Position numbers and translations under genes: made by a program
Notes under the pieces: generated by a model
Told to the model about the DNA's origin: nothing
Database searches by the model: none
What the model saw: the letters and a program-made list of their open reading frames with translations, nothing else
NCBI RefSeq assembly: GCF_036067295.1
Contig: NZ_CP107954.1
Coordinates: forward strand, 7,440,001-7,504,000
DNA: 64,000 nucleotides
Direction of reading: 5' to 3'
From: Kribbella sp. NBC_00382
Lineage (GTDB): Bacteria > Actinomycetota > Actinomycetes > Propionibacteriales > Kribbellaceae
Part shown: positions 24,313 to 32,976 of the stretch, piece after piece
Layout: each line of letters opens with the position of its first letter
Position numbering within the stretch: the stretch's first letter is position 1

Positions 24313-25557
24313 TTAGTGCCAGTGAGTGGCGACGAGGTTCCAGATGACGCCGGCCAGGGCGTCCTTGCTGCCCGACGGGACCGGCAGGGCAGCGCCGTCG
24401 CGGTCAAGGATGACCGCTTCGTTCAGGTCGCTGCCGAAGACCTTGCCGCCGGAGACGTCGTTGACGACGAGCAGGTCACAGCCCTTGCGCTCCAGCTTCG
24501 CCCGGCCGAGCTCCAGGACGCTGTGCTGGCCGTCCCCGGTCTCGGCGGCGAACCCGACGATCACCTGGCCGTCGCGGCGGCGGTCGTGCGAGACGGTGGC
24601 CAGGATGTCCGGGTTCTCGATCAGGCTGACGGCCGGTACCGAGCCGTCGCCGGTCTTCTTGATCTTGTGCTCGGCCACATCCGCCGGGCGGAAGTCGGCC
24701 GGCGCGGCGGCCATCACGATCGCGTCGGCGTCGCCGGCCCGCCCGGTGATCTCGTCGTACAGGTCCCTGGTGCTGGTGACCTGGACGACCTCGACGCCGG
24801 CCGGATCGGCCAGCTCGGAGTTGGCTGCGACCAGGGTGACCTTGGCGCCGCGGGCGGCAGCGATCCGGGCGAGCGCGTAGCCCTGCTTGCCGGACGAGGA
24901 GTTGCCCAGGTAGCGAACCGGGTCGAGGTGCTCGCGGGTGCCGCCGGCGCTGATCAGGACCTGCTTGCCGGTCAGATCTGCGACCGATTGGCCGGCAGCG
25001 CGCGCTGCCTCGTCGGCCAGCATCAACTGGCTGATGGCGAAGATCTCCGACGGCTCGGGCAGCCGGCCTCGGCCGGTATCGGCACCGGTCAACCGCCCGA
25101 CAGCGGGATCGAGCACGGTGATACCGCGCGAACGCAGAGTCGCGACGTTGGCCTGGGTGGCCGGGTGCTCCCACATCTCGGTGTGCATCGCGGCCGCGAA
25201 CAGGATCGGGCAGCGCGCGGTCAGGAGCGTGTTGGTGAGCAGGTCGTCGGCCAGCCCGTGGGCGGCCTTGGCGATCAGATTCGCGGTCGCGGGCGCGACG
25301 ACAACGAGGTCCGCGCCCTTACCGATCCGGACGTGCGGTACCTCGTGAACGTCGTCGAACGGGTCCGCCGTCACCGGCTGACCCGACAGCGCCGCCCAGG
25401 TGGCGGCGCCGACGAACTCCAGGGCGGCCGCGGTCGGCACCACCCGGACACTGTGCCCGGACTCGGTCAACCGGCGGAGCAGATCGCAGACCTTGTACGC
25501 CGCGATCCCGCCACCGACGCCGAGTACTACCGACGGCCGCTGCCCTGTGGTCGTCAT
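24313..25557 (-). CDS. coaBC: Bifunctional phosphopantothenoylcysteine decarboxylase / phosphopantothenate-cysteine ligase
   Basis: CoaBC carries out two steps of coenzyme A synthesis. This 414-residue protein has an N-terminal FMN-dependent decarboxylase (about 8-185: VVLGVGGGIAAYKVCDLLRR, then NLIAKAAHGLADDLLTNTLL and FAAAMHTEMWEHPATQAN) and a C-terminal ligase (about 190-410) opening VLISAGGTREHLDPVRYLGN with the SSSGKQGYA loop. It follows rpoZ by ten bases in the mihF-gmk-rpoZ-coaBC series, a conserved actinobacterial order. Confidence 0.97.
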   Translation of the reverse strand: MTTTGQRPSVVLGVGGGIAAYKVCDLLRRLTESGHSVRVVPTAAALEFVGAATWAALSGQPVTADPFDDVHEVPHVRIGKGADLVVVAPATANLIAKAAHGLADDLLTNTLLTARCPILFAAAMHTEMWEHPATQANVATLRSRGITVLDPAVGRLTGADTGRGRLPEPSEIFAISQLMLADEAARAAGQSVADLTGKQVLISAGGTREHLDPVRYLGNSSSGKQGYALARIAAARGAKVTLVAANSELADPAGVEVVQVTSTRDLYDEITGRAGDADAIVMAAAPADFRPADVAEHKIKKTGDGSVPAVSLIENPDILATVSHDRRRDGQVIVGFAAETGDGQHSVLELGRAKLERKGCDLLVVNDVSGGKVFGSDLNEAVILDRDGAALPVPSGSKDALAGVIWNLVATHWH

Positions 25558-25567
25558 CGAGACAGTG

Positions 25568-25876
25568 TTACTCGGACTTCTCCGCGGCGGCAGCGGCGGC
25601 TTCCGCCTCGGCCTCGGGGTCGATGTCGGTGCAGGTCAGCACGCCGTCGTTGATCTCGCGCATGGCGATCGAGAGCGGCTTCTCCTGGACGTGGGTCTCG
25701 ACCAGCGGTCCGACGTACTCCAGCAGGCCTTCGCCGAGCTGGCTGTAGTAGGCGTTGATCTGCCGCGCCCGCTTGGCCGAGTACAGCACCAGCTTGTACT
25801 TCGAGTCGGTGTGGGTGAGCAGGTCGTCGATCGGCGGGGAGGTGATGCCGATGGCGACGGGCTGGTTGCCAGACAA
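25568..25876 (-). CDS. rpoZ: RNA polymerase omega subunit
   Basis: The omega subunit helps assemble RNA polymerase by binding the beta' subunit. The 102-residue protein contains the family core PPIDDLLTHTDSKYKLVLYS, then AKRARQINAYYSQLGEGLLE, plus an acidic Ala/Glu-rich tail. The start is TTG 25876, which fits the family N-terminus; a GGAAAGAG stretch lies about ten bases upstream. It starts four bases after the gmk stop and ends ten bases before coaBC. Confidence 0.97.
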   Translation of the reverse strand: MSGNQPVAIGITSPPIDDLLTHTDSKYKLVLYSAKRARQINAYYSQLGEGLLEYVGPLVETHVQEKPLSIAMREINDGVLTCTDIDPEAEAEAAAAAAEKSE

Positions 25877-25880
25877 AATG

Positions 25881-26600
25881 TCAGCTCTTTCCAGAGATGT
25901 TGGGTGATCGAATCAACTTTACCAACTGATCGGCCGCTTCCCGAACCGACGCGTTCACGATCGTCACGTCGAACTCCTTCTCGGAGGCCAGTTCGAGGGT
26001 CGCGGTCTCCAGCCGGCGCTCCCGCTCCTCGGCCGTTTCGGTCCCCCGGCCGACCAGCCGGCGGACCAGCTCGTCCCAGCTGGGCGGGGCCAGGAAGACG
26101 AAATGCGCCTCCGGCATCGTCTCGCGGACCTGACGGGCTCCCTGCAGATCGATCTCCAGCAGGGCCGGCCGGCCGTCGGCCAGCTTGTCCAGGACCGGCT
26201 GCCGGGGCGTCCCGTAACGGGCCGCCTTGTGCACCACGGCCCATTCGAGCAGCTCGTCGTCGGCGATCATCCGGTCGAACTCCTCGTCGGAGACGAACAG
26301 GTAGTGCACGCCGTGCACCTCGCCCGGCCGGGCCTTGCGGGTGGTCGCCGAGACCGAGATCCAGATCTCCGGGAAGCGCTCCCGGATGTCGGCCGCGACC
26401 GTGCCCTTGCCGACCGCCGTCGGGCCGGCCAGCACCGTCAGCCGGGCGCCACCGACCTCCTGGGTGCCCTGAGCGCCGTCTTGGGCGCCGTCCCGGGCTC
26501 CGTCGGTGGAACCGTTCCCCGTGGCCACGTCTGTCTCCAGCTCGCTCGGCTCCAGCTCACTCGACGTCAGCTCGGTCGAGGTCAGCTCAGTCTGCATCAT
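25881..26600 (-). CDS. gmk: Guanylate kinase with N-terminal extension
   Basis: Guanylate kinase converts GMP to GDP. The catalytic part shows the P-loop GPTAVGKGTV, the GMP-binding segment SVSATTRKARPGEVHGVHYL, then LLEWAVVHKAARYGTP and ALLEIDLQGARQV. From ATG 26600 the protein has 239 residues, with an acidic Glu/Thr/Gly-rich extension of about 50 residues before the P-loop, longer than in most bacteria but seen in some actinobacteria. ATG 26597 is equivalent. No strong Shine-Dalgarno sequence precedes either, so coupling to mihF, whose stop is five bases upstream, is likely. Confidence 0.95.
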   Translation of the reverse strand: MMQTELTSTELTSSELEPSELETDVATGNGSTDGARDGAQDGAQGTQEVGGARLTVLAGPTAVGKGTVAADIRERFPEIWISVSATTRKARPGEVHGVHYLFVSDEEFDRMIADDELLEWAVVHKAARYGTPRQPVLDKLADGRPALLEIDLQGARQVRETMPEAHFVFLAPPSWDELVRRLVGRGTETAEERERRLETATLELASEKEFDVTIVNASVREAADQLVKLIRSPNISGKS

Positions 26601-26605
26601 CGGCG

Positions 26606-26920
26606 TCACTCGGCGAACTCGCGCATCAGCGCGGCGATCTGGTTCGTGCCCAGACCACGCACCCGGCGGGTCTCGGAGATACCGGCCCGCTCCATGATCT
26701 GCTGCGCCCGCACCTTGCCGACGCCCGGGACGCACTGCAGCAGCGCGCTGACCCGCATCTTGCCGATCACGTCGTTGGTCTGCCCCTCGTGCAGCACCTC
26801 CGTAGGAGACGCCCCCGAGTGCCTGATCCGGTTCTTGATCTCCGCACGCTCACGCCGTGCGGCAGCGGCCTTGTCCAGAGCAGCCGCGCGTTGCTCCGGG
26901 GTCAAAGAAGGAAGTGGCAC
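26606..26920 (-). CDS. mihF: Actinobacterial integration host factor (mIHF/sIHF)
   Basis: This 104-residue nucleoid protein binds and bends DNA and supports chromosome compaction. It starts at GTG 26920 with AGGTGA just upstream, giving the family N-terminus PLPSLTPEQRAAALDKAAAA. The conserved long helix is RRERAEIKNRIRHSGASPTE, followed by the H2TH-type region SALLQCVPGVGKVRAQQIME and the end GLGTNQIAALMREFAE. The frame continues upstream to 27013 without a better start. It heads the mihF-gmk-rpoZ-coaBC series. Confidence 0.97.
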   Translation of the reverse strand: MPLPSLTPEQRAAALDKAAAARRERAEIKNRIRHSGASPTEVLHEGQTNDVIGKMRVSALLQCVPGVGKVRAQQIMERAGISETRRVRGLGTNQIAALMREFAE

Positions 26921-26998
26921 CGTCTCACCTGTCCCGTTGTGTGTCTTCGCAGGTGAACCTAGCCAAACACTCCCTCCGACAGCAAACAACACACCAAG

Positions 26999-27044
26999 CG
27001 GCGACGACGGCATCCAGACGTGAGTCTGAACACCGTCGTCGCCG
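26999..27044 (-). terminator. Perfect two-stem hairpin downstream of the NodB gene
   Basis: CGGCGACGACGG (26999-27010) pairs perfectly with CCGTCGTCGCCG (27033-27044), and an inner stem CAGAC/GTCTG with loop GTGA (27015-27028) sits within. It begins 22 bases beyond the stop of the large secreted protein on the minus strand and lies upstream of mihF. It probably ends transcription of the secreted gene and insulates mihF. Confidence 0.75.
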
Positions 27045-27065
27045 AACCGCTGTGGAGCTGTCGCG

Positions 27066-30000
27066 CTACGTGACCGTGATGCAGCCGATGCAGGTCGACG
27101 TACCGCCGTCAGGATTCGTCACCGTGATGTTGCGCGGACCCGTCGCCCCGGAGACCGACGACGTGGTGACGTTGATCGAGTTGGCCGACCGGCTGAGCAG
27201 CAACACGTTGATCCCGGACCCGGAGAAGCTCACCTGGCTGGCCGAGGTGAAGCCGGATCCGATGATCGTGAACGACTTGAACAATCCTCTGGACACCGAG
27301 GACGGCGACGCACCGGTCACCTTCGGCGCCGCGTTCAGCGTGAAGCAGTTGGCGCAGACCGCGTCGACCGTGCCCGCCCGGCTCACCACGACGTTGCTCC
27401 TGGCCACCGTTGCGGTCGCCGAGGTGCTGATCACCGCGTTGATCCGGGTCGCACTGACGAAGCTGTACGACGTCATGGTGATCCCAGCGCCCGGGAAGGA
27501 CGGCACCGATGCCGCCGTGAAGCCGGTGCCGTTGATGGCCACCGCCCGCCCGGTCAGGCCCTGTGCGAACGCGTTCGGCGAGATCGACGTCACCGTCATG
27601 CCGCTGCGCAGCTGGATGATCACACTCGGGCTGGTACCGACGTTGGTCGCGGCGTCTGTCGACGAGGCGCTCAACGTGTACGTACCCGCTGCCAGACCCG
27701 AGACGGTGGTGCTCCAGGCTCCCGCCGTCGCGGTAGCGGTCAAGGTGCTGACCAACGCGCCGGAGGTGTTGCTGCCCGAGTACACCTTCAGAGTCACTGT
27801 CGGGCTGTCGCCTGCCAGTACCCCGGTCGTGCCGGACACCGTGAACGTCGTGGTAGTGACGCTCGCGTTGTTGACCGGACTGGTGATCCGGACGATCGGC
27901 GCGACCGTGTCGACCGTGAACGTCGACGTCGCGGTACCGACGTTGCCGGCGGTGTCGGTCTGGGTCACCTGAGCCGTGTAGGTCCCCTGCGGGAGTACTG
28001 CCGGCGTGAGCGACCAGGTCCCGGTGGCGGAGATCGTGACCGCTGTCGTCGACCTGGCCGTTCCGGTGGCGGTGGTCCCGTTGAAGATGCGGACCGTCGC
28101 CGTGGTGGCGTCGCCGGCCAGCTTGCCGCCGGTACCGCTGATCACCGGTTGGGTCGTCTTGACGGTTGAGTTGTTCGCCGGTGTGGTGATCGCGACCACT
28201 GGCGCGGTCACGTCGGCGGCGTCGTTCACCACGAAGGTCCGTGGCGAGCTGTACCCGATCAGGCCGTTGGCGGTCTGCGCGGCCTGCAAGGTGTAGGTGC
28301 CGTTCGCGAGCGGGCCGGACAGTGCGACCGACCAGTTGCCCGCGGTGTTGGTCGCGACTCCGGTCATGACCGGAGTACCGGTGGTGTACGTCCCCGCGTA
28401 GACCGCGACGGTGACGTCGCCGCCGGCGGCCGCGCCGGTGCCGGTCACGGTCGGCGCGACGTTGACCGTCTGGCCGGCTGTCGGCGTGCTGATGATCGGG
28501 TTCGGCACCGCGTTGGCGCCGTTCATCACCTCGGCCACGTCCTTGACCGAGATGCCCCGGCTGGTCTGGGCGGGCGCGTTCAACCAGTCCAGGAACTGGT
28601 TGAAGACGGCGGCATCGATCGGCCGGTAGTCAGCCATACAAGCGGCGTAGTTGCTGGTGCCCTGGTAGCAGATCTCGTGGAAGAGCATCGGCACCCAGCC
28701 ACCGGCGTGGTCGGCCGCACCGTTGGTGGCGTCGATCATCGACTGCAGCGAAACCGGCCCGTCGAACGTCGTCCCGAGCGCGTAGAGCGCGAACGGGTCG
28801 CGCGGCGGTGTCGTCTCGCTGTAGATCGGCCCGCCCACCAGGATGGTGCCGCCACTACGGCCGGTCTGGTAACCACAGCCCTTGACGATGCTGATCGCCT
28901 CCGGGTTGAAGGCCGCCTCCGGGTACGCGAAGCTGATCGGCGAGAAGCCCCTCGCCTGCAGGGCGGCCCGATCGTCACAGACCTGGTGCCACTTGTAGTC
29001 GAACGTGGTGGCCGGGTCGGTGATGATCATGTGGTCCTTGGTGTGACCACCGATGTCGTTGCCGTCGGCCTTCAGGTTCGCGATCTGGGCCCACGTCATG
29101 ATGCCGTCTTCGTCGGGGTTCTCCACGTTCCCGGAGTTGATGTAGAAGGTGCCGTGGACGCCGTGCGAGGCGAGCGTCGAGCGCAGCCCGTAGTGGCTGA
29201 GCAGGCCGTCGTCGAAAGTGAGCGAGATCTGCGTCGGCCGCGGCGGCAGCACGGGCTGCGGCCCGGCGCCCATCACGTCACGGACCTTCTCGATCGTGGT
29301 CCCGGCCGGCGCGTCGGTGCTCTTCAGCCAGTCGATGAACTGGCCGAGCACGGTCGAGTCCAGGGCCTGGTAGGTGCCCATGCAGTCCGCGTACTCGGGT
29401 GACCCGGGCTGGCAGACGTAGTTGAAGGCCAACGGCACCCAGCCGCCACCGTTGCTTGAGGCAACGTTGACGGCGTTCTGCAGATCGGCCAGCTGAAGCG
29501 GACCGCTACCGAAGTTGGCGGTGCTGAGCCAGAACGGATTGGCCGGCGGCCGGGTCTCGGCGAACGGGGCGCTGGTCGGCGCCAGCCCGCCCACGGTCCG
29601 GCCGGACAGATAGCCACAGCCCTGCACGATGCTGCCGGCGTTCGCGTCGACCGCCGCGAACGGATAGCTGAAGCTCACCGGGTCGTACCCGAGGTTCGTC
29701 AGTCGTTGCTTGTCGCTACAGACCTGGTCCTGCTTGTAGGCCTGCGTCGTGTTCGGATCGGTGAGATCGATGTGGTCGCGGCTCAGACCACCGATCTCGT
29801 TCCCGTCCCGGTACAGGGCGTCGGCCTCCCAGGTGGCGAAGTAACCTGGCGCGTTCGCGTCGATGATCCTGCTGGAGACGTAGAACGTCCCGTTGACGTT
29901 GTGGGACTTCAGTACCGGTCCTGCGTATTGGTACTGCGACTTGAGTCCGTCGTTGAACGTCAAGGAGACGGCTGTCTCCCCCACGGCTTGAGCCTGGGTG

Positions 30001-30089
30001 ACGAACGTGATCTGGCCGAACGACACGGCCACGGCAACAGCCGCACCGATCCGCACGGCACGTGATTTGAGCACACCTGAAAATGACAC
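27066..30089 (-). CDS. Large secreted double NodB-domain (polysaccharide deacetylase-like) protein with Ig-like and TIG repeats
   Basis: This 1007-residue exported protein has a signal peptide (residues 1-36), two tandem NodB-like domains (about 40-275 and 285-525), three bacterial Ig-like repeats (about 535-835, with NNSTVKTT and TDTAGNVGTA-type motifs) and two C-terminal IPT/TIG-like domains containing CANC and CIGC. The second NodB domain has intact motifs TFDDG (291-295) and HTKDH (349-353). The first is degenerate: TFNDG (44-48, catalytic-base Asp changed to Asn) and LSRDH (102-106, first metal His changed to Leu). NodB enzymes deacetylate polysaccharides such as chitin or peptidoglycan; here domain 2 is the likely enzyme and domain 1 a binding relic. 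It interrupts the usual pyrF-mihF order. Confidence 0.9.
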   Translation of the reverse strand: MSFSGVLKSRAVRIGAAVAVAVSFGQITFVTQAQAVGETAVSLTFNDGLKSQYQYAGPVLKSHNVNGTFYVSSRIIDANAPGYFATWEADALYRDGNEIGGLSRDHIDLTDPNTTQAYKQDQVCSDKQRLTNLGYDPVSFSYPFAAVDANAGSIVQGCGYLSGRTVGGLAPTSAPFAETRPPANPFWLSTANFGSGPLQLADLQNAVNVASSNGGGWVPLAFNYVCQPGSPEYADCMGTYQALDSTVLGQFIDWLKSTDAPAGTTIEKVRDVMGAGPQPVLPPRPTQISLTFDDGLLSHYGLRSTLASHGVHGTFYINSGNVENPDEDGIMTWAQIANLKADGNDIGGHTKDHMIITDPATTFDYKWHQVCDDRAALQARGFSPISFAYPEAAFNPEAISIVKGCGYQTGRSGGTILVGGPIYSETTPPRDPFALYALGTTFDGPVSLQSMIDATNGAADHAGGWVPMLFHEICYQGTSNYAACMADYRPIDAAVFNQFLDWLNAPAQTSRGISVKDVAEVMNGANAVPNPIISTPTAGQTVNVAPTVTGTGAAAGGDVTVAVYAGTYTTGTPVMTGVATNTAGNWSVALSGPLANGTYTLQAAQTANGLIGYSSPRTFVVNDAADVTAPVVAITTPANNSTVKTTQPVISGTGGKLAGDATTATVRIFNGTTATGTARSTTAVTISATGTWSLTPAVLPQGTYTAQVTQTDTAGNVGTATSTFTVDTVAPIVRITSPVNNASVTTTTFTVSGTTGVLAGDSPTVTLKVYSGSNTSGALVSTLTATATAGAWSTTVSGLAAGTYTLSASSTDAATNVGTSPSVIIQLRSGMTVTSISPNAFAQGLTGRAVAINGTGFTAASVPSFPGAGITMTSYSFVSATRINAVISTSATATVARSNVVVSRAGTVDAVCANCFTLNAAPKVTGASPSSVSRGLFKSFTIIGSGFTSASQVSFSGSGINVLLLSRSANSINVTTSSVSGATGPRNITVTNPDGGTSTCIGCITVT

Positions 30090-30234
30090 CGAGGCCCCCC
30101 TGGTATCTGCGTTACGAATCCAACCCAGGACGGGCGCAGGATGCGCAGCCGTCCCCCCACGAGCGAGGCTAGCACTTGGGAACCGTTTCGGATACGACAG
30201 GACGATGCGCTTGCGGCCGACTCCGGTGCGTGTG

Positions 30235-30259
30235 CGGTCTAGCTCAATTACGGACCGCT
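30235..30259 (-). terminator. Small hairpin after the second lipoprotein gene
   Basis: GCGGTC (30235-30240) pairs with GACCGC (30254-30259) around an AT-rich 13-base loop. It lies a few bases beyond the lipoprotein stop at 30265 on the minus strand. The rest of the gap 30090-30264 shows no gene. It is a weak terminator candidate. Confidence 0.4.
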
Positions 30260-30264
30260 CAGGT

Positions 30265-30639
30265 TCAGTTGAGCTTCGGGACGTCGACCTTGCAGGAGTC
30301 CTTGGCCTGGGTCGCGATCGCCTTGTAGGCGGACGTGACCGGGCCCAGCTGCTTGGCCAGCCGGGCCAGCTCGACCTCGTTCTTCCCGGCCTTCTGGGCC
30401 TTTTCGGCGAAGGCGACGATCACCTTCCAATCGTCCTTCACCTCGTCCGGAGCGCTGTCGCGGAGCTTCTTCGCGTCGTCCAGGATCTTCACGTAGTCGG
30501 CCGGCTTGGCCGGATCGACATTTGTTGCCGACGCTGCATAACCGGCCAGGTCGACGCAGTAGGCCTGCGCGTCGGTGCAGGCGGTCAGCCCGGCGGACGC
30601 GATCACGATCGTCGCGGTCAGTACGGCGGTACGGCGCAT
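30265..30639 (-). CDS. Small lipoprotein, paralogue A
   Basis: This 124-residue protein starts at ATG 30639; an in-frame TTG at 30657 overlaps the neighbour's stop (TTGA) and is an alternative. The signal peptide ends in the lipobox LTAC. The mature part is helical and charged, with KKLRDSAPDEVKDDWKVIVA, closely similar to KKLSKSAPDELKDSWKVMSE in the adjacent gene, and a conserved Cys pair (YCVDL and DSCKVDV). The two genes are a tandem duplication of an unknown surface lipoprotein family. I cannot assign a function. Confidence 0.85.
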   Translation of the reverse strand: MRRTAVLTATIVIASAGLTACTDAQAYCVDLAGYAASATNVDPAKPADYVKILDDAKKLRDSAPDEVKDDWKVIVAFAEKAQKAGKNEVELARLAKQLGPVTSAYKAIATQAKDSCKVDVPKLN

Positions 30640-30653
30640 CTGCTGGTTCGTCC

Positions 30654-31028
30654 TCAACTCGAGATGGTCACGTTGCAGGTGTCCTTGCCCTGCTTCGCGA
30701 TCGCTTCGCCGGCGGTCACCAGCTTCGGTCCACTGTCCTTGGCCAGCTGGTTCAGTCTGGCCTTGTCGCCATCGGCCTGCTTCACGTCGGCGAGGTACTC
30801 GCTCATCACCTTCCAGCTGTCCTTCAGCTCGTCCGGCGCCGACTTCGACAGCTTCTTGGCCTCGGTGGTCAGCTTGTCGACGGTCTCCGGATCGCTCAGA
30901 TCCTTGAAGTTCTTGACCGCCTCGCCGTAGTTCTGCAGCTCACTGCAGTAGTCGCCGCCGCCCGCGCACGCCGTCAACGTTCCGGCGCCCAGCATCACTA
31001 CCGCCACCAGGGCAGCACCCTTACGCAT
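30654..31028 (-). CDS. Small lipoprotein, paralogue B
   Basis: This 124-residue protein begins MRKGAALVAVVMLGAGTLTA then Cys, a lipoprotein signal peptide (lipobox LTAC). The mature domain has the same layout as its downstream paralogue: a Cys near the start (DYCSELQNYG), the shared helix SKSAPDELKDSWKVM and a Cys near the end (KDTCNVTIS), so a disulfide is plausible. It starts 39 bases after the pyrF stop, with a direct repeat of CAGTAACCCAG in between. It may be read with the pyr operon. The function is unknown. Confidence 0.85.
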   Translation of the reverse strand: MRKGAALVAVVMLGAGTLTACAGGGDYCSELQNYGEAVKNFKDLSDPETVDKLTTEAKKLSKSAPDELKDSWKVMSEYLADVKQADGDKARLNQLAKDSGPKLVTAGEAIAKQGKDTCNVTISS

Positions 31029-31067
31029 TCCAGACCCAACTCTCGTTCAACGTGTCAGTAACCCAGA

Positions 31068-31904
31068 TCAGTAACCCAGTACGGTCCGGAACGCGTCGTT
31101 GGCGCGATCGGCGGCATCCCGCAGCGAAGCGGCGTCCGGGCCGGCCCCGAGGATCTCACGAGAGCTCGACGGTACGACGTTGCGCACCGCCGATCCGAAG
31201 ACATCTTTCAGCCCCTCGGCCGTGCCACCCTGCGCGCCGAGTCCCGGGGCGAGCAGCGGGCCGCGGATGTCGAGGTCCTCCCCCGTCGACTTGATCGTCG
31301 CGCCGACCACGGCACCGAACGAGCCCAGGTCGCCGGCATCGGCGTTGAGCTCACGCAGCCCGTCGAGCACGGCACCGGCGACGGTCGGTCCGGCCGCGGT
31401 GCGCGCGGACTGGAACTGCGGACCTTCCGGGTTCGACGTCAACGCCAGCACGAACAGCCCTGCGCCGGCCTCGCGGGCCTCGTCGATCGCGGGCTGCAGC
31501 GAGCCGAAGCCGAGGTACGGGCTGACGGTCAGCGCATCGCAGGCCAGCGGCCCCTTCTCTGCCAGGTACGCCGACGCGTAGCCGGCCATCGTCGAGCCGA
31601 TGTCGCCGCGCTTGGCGTCGATGATCACCAGCGCGCCGGCCTCGCGGAGCTTGATGGTCGCCTGCTCGAGGACGTAGATGCCGGCCGATCCGAAGCGCTC
31701 GAAGAACGCCGACTGCGGCTTGAAGACGGCTACTCGGTCGGCGAGTGCGTCCACGACGCCGTAGGTGAACGAGGCCAGGCCCTCGGCGGTGTCGGGCAGG
31801 CCCCACTGCTCGAGCAGATGCGAGTGCGGATCGATGCCGACGCACAGCGGACCGCGCTGGTCCATGGTCGCCCGCAAGCGGGTCCCGAACGGTTTGTTCT
31901 GCAT
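31068..31904 (-). CDS. pyrF: Orotidine 5'-phosphate decarboxylase (type 2)
   Basis: PyrF performs the last step of UMP synthesis, decarboxylating OMP. The 278-residue length and opening FGTRLRATMDQRGPLCVGID are typical of the longer actinobacterial form. The catalytic Lys/Asp cluster is in VIIDAKRGDIGSTMAGYA. I chose ATG 31904, with a GAGAG stretch about nine bases upstream; ATG 31922 overlaps the pyrD stop (ATGA) and adds only six residues. It is the last pyrimidine gene of the operon. Confidence 0.96.
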   Translation of the reverse strand: MQNKPFGTRLRATMDQRGPLCVGIDPHSHLLEQWGLPDTAEGLASFTYGVVDALADRVAVFKPQSAFFERFGSAGIYVLEQATIKLREAGALVIIDAKRGDIGSTMAGYASAYLAEKGPLACDALTVSPYLGFGSLQPAIDEAREAGAGLFVLALTSNPEGPQFQSARTAAGPTVAGAVLDGLRELNADAGDLGSFGAVVGATIKSTGEDLDIRGPLLAPGLGAQGGTAEGLKDVFGSAVRNVVPSSSREILGAGPDAASLRDAADRANDAFRTVLGY

Positions 31905-31918
31905 GGGTTCACGCTCTC

Positions 31919-32971
31919 TCATCGGGAGGCCAGCTTTCGGTTTGTACGCCGTACCAGGGAAGGCCCGCGGTAGATCAGGCCGGTGTAGAGCTGGACGAGG
32001 CTGGCTCCGGCGTCGAACAACCGCACGGCGTCGTCCGGCTCGAGGATGCCTCCGACGCCGATGATGGGGAGCGCTCCCCCGGTCTCGGCGTTGATGTGGG
32101 CAACGGTCTTGGCGGAGATCTCCGTCAGCGGCCGGCCCGACAAGCCGCCGGCCTGCTCGGCCTGCCATTCGTCGGCCGGGGCCAGACCGGTGCGGCCGAT
32201 CGTTGTGTTGGTGGCGATGATGCCGGCCACGCCGACGTCGGTGCAGACGCCGAGCAGTTCGTCGATCGCCTGCTCGGTCAGGTCGGGGGCGATCTTCACC
32301 AGGATCGGCTTCGGGTCGCGCCCGCCGGTGCTCAAGACTTTCGCTTCCGTGTGCAGGGCGGTCAGCAGCTCGCGCAGATGGCCCGAGTCCTGCAGAGAGC
32401 GCAATCCCGGAGTGTTGGGCGAGCTCACGTTGACGGCGAAGTAGTCGCCGTACCGGTAGAGGCGCTGCAGTGAGGTCACGTAGTCCCCCACCGCGTCCTC
32501 CAGCGGCGTCACCTTGGACTTCCCGATGCTGATGCCCAGCGGGTACCCGAGATCCCCGTACGCCGCCAGCCGACGGGCCAGCGGCTCGGAGCCCTCGTTG
32601 TTGAAGCCCATCCGGTTGATGACCGCTTCGCTCTCGACCAGCCGGAACAACCGGGGCTTCTCGTTGCCCGGCTGCGGCTGCGCGGTCACCGTACCGACCT
32701 CGACGAACCCGAACCCAAGCGATCGCCACGCGGGAAGCGCGACGCCGTTCTTGTCCATACCCGCCGCCAGCCCTACCGGGCTCGGGAAGCGCACGCCGAA
32801 GACGGTCCGCTCAAGCCCGGCCGGCAAAGCACCGTACGAACGGTTCAGTGCCGACACCGCCCCCGGGATGCGGCTGAGTCGCCGCAACCCGTGAAGCGTC
32901 TGCTCATGCGCCACCTCGGCGTCGCCCTTACCCAATCGGTAGAGGGCTGGCCGAATCAGTTTTCTGTACAC
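31919..32971 (-). CDS. pyrD: Dihydroorotate dehydrogenase (quinone), class 2
   Basis: PyrD oxidises dihydroorotate to orotate, passing electrons to membrane quinone through FMN. The 350-residue protein has the class 2 N-terminal membrane-binding extension (YRKLIRPALYRLGKGDAEVA). Conserved blocks include PVGLAAGMDKNGVALPAW and VNVSSPNTPGLRSLQ with the catalytic Ser. The GTG start at 32971 lies five bases after the carB stop. Confidence 0.97.
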   Translation of the reverse strand: MYRKLIRPALYRLGKGDAEVAHEQTLHGLRRLSRIPGAVSALNRSYGALPAGLERTVFGVRFPSPVGLAAGMDKNGVALPAWRSLGFGFVEVGTVTAQPQPGNEKPRLFRLVESEAVINRMGFNNEGSEPLARRLAAYGDLGYPLGISIGKSKVTPLEDAVGDYVTSLQRLYRYGDYFAVNVSSPNTPGLRSLQDSGHLRELLTALHTEAKVLSTGGRDPKPILVKIAPDLTEQAIDELLGVCTDVGVAGIIATNTTIGRTGLAPADEWQAEQAGGLSGRPLTEISAKTVAHINAETGGALPIIGVGGILEPDDAVRLFDAGASLVQLYTGLIYRGPSLVRRTNRKLASR

Positions 32972-32976
32972 AGGCC

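Noticed and set aside
32000..32729. Upstream part of the pyrF-containing frame (to 32729)
   Set aside because: It is the wrong frame of pyrD; pyrF begins at 31904 by family length and ribosome binding site.
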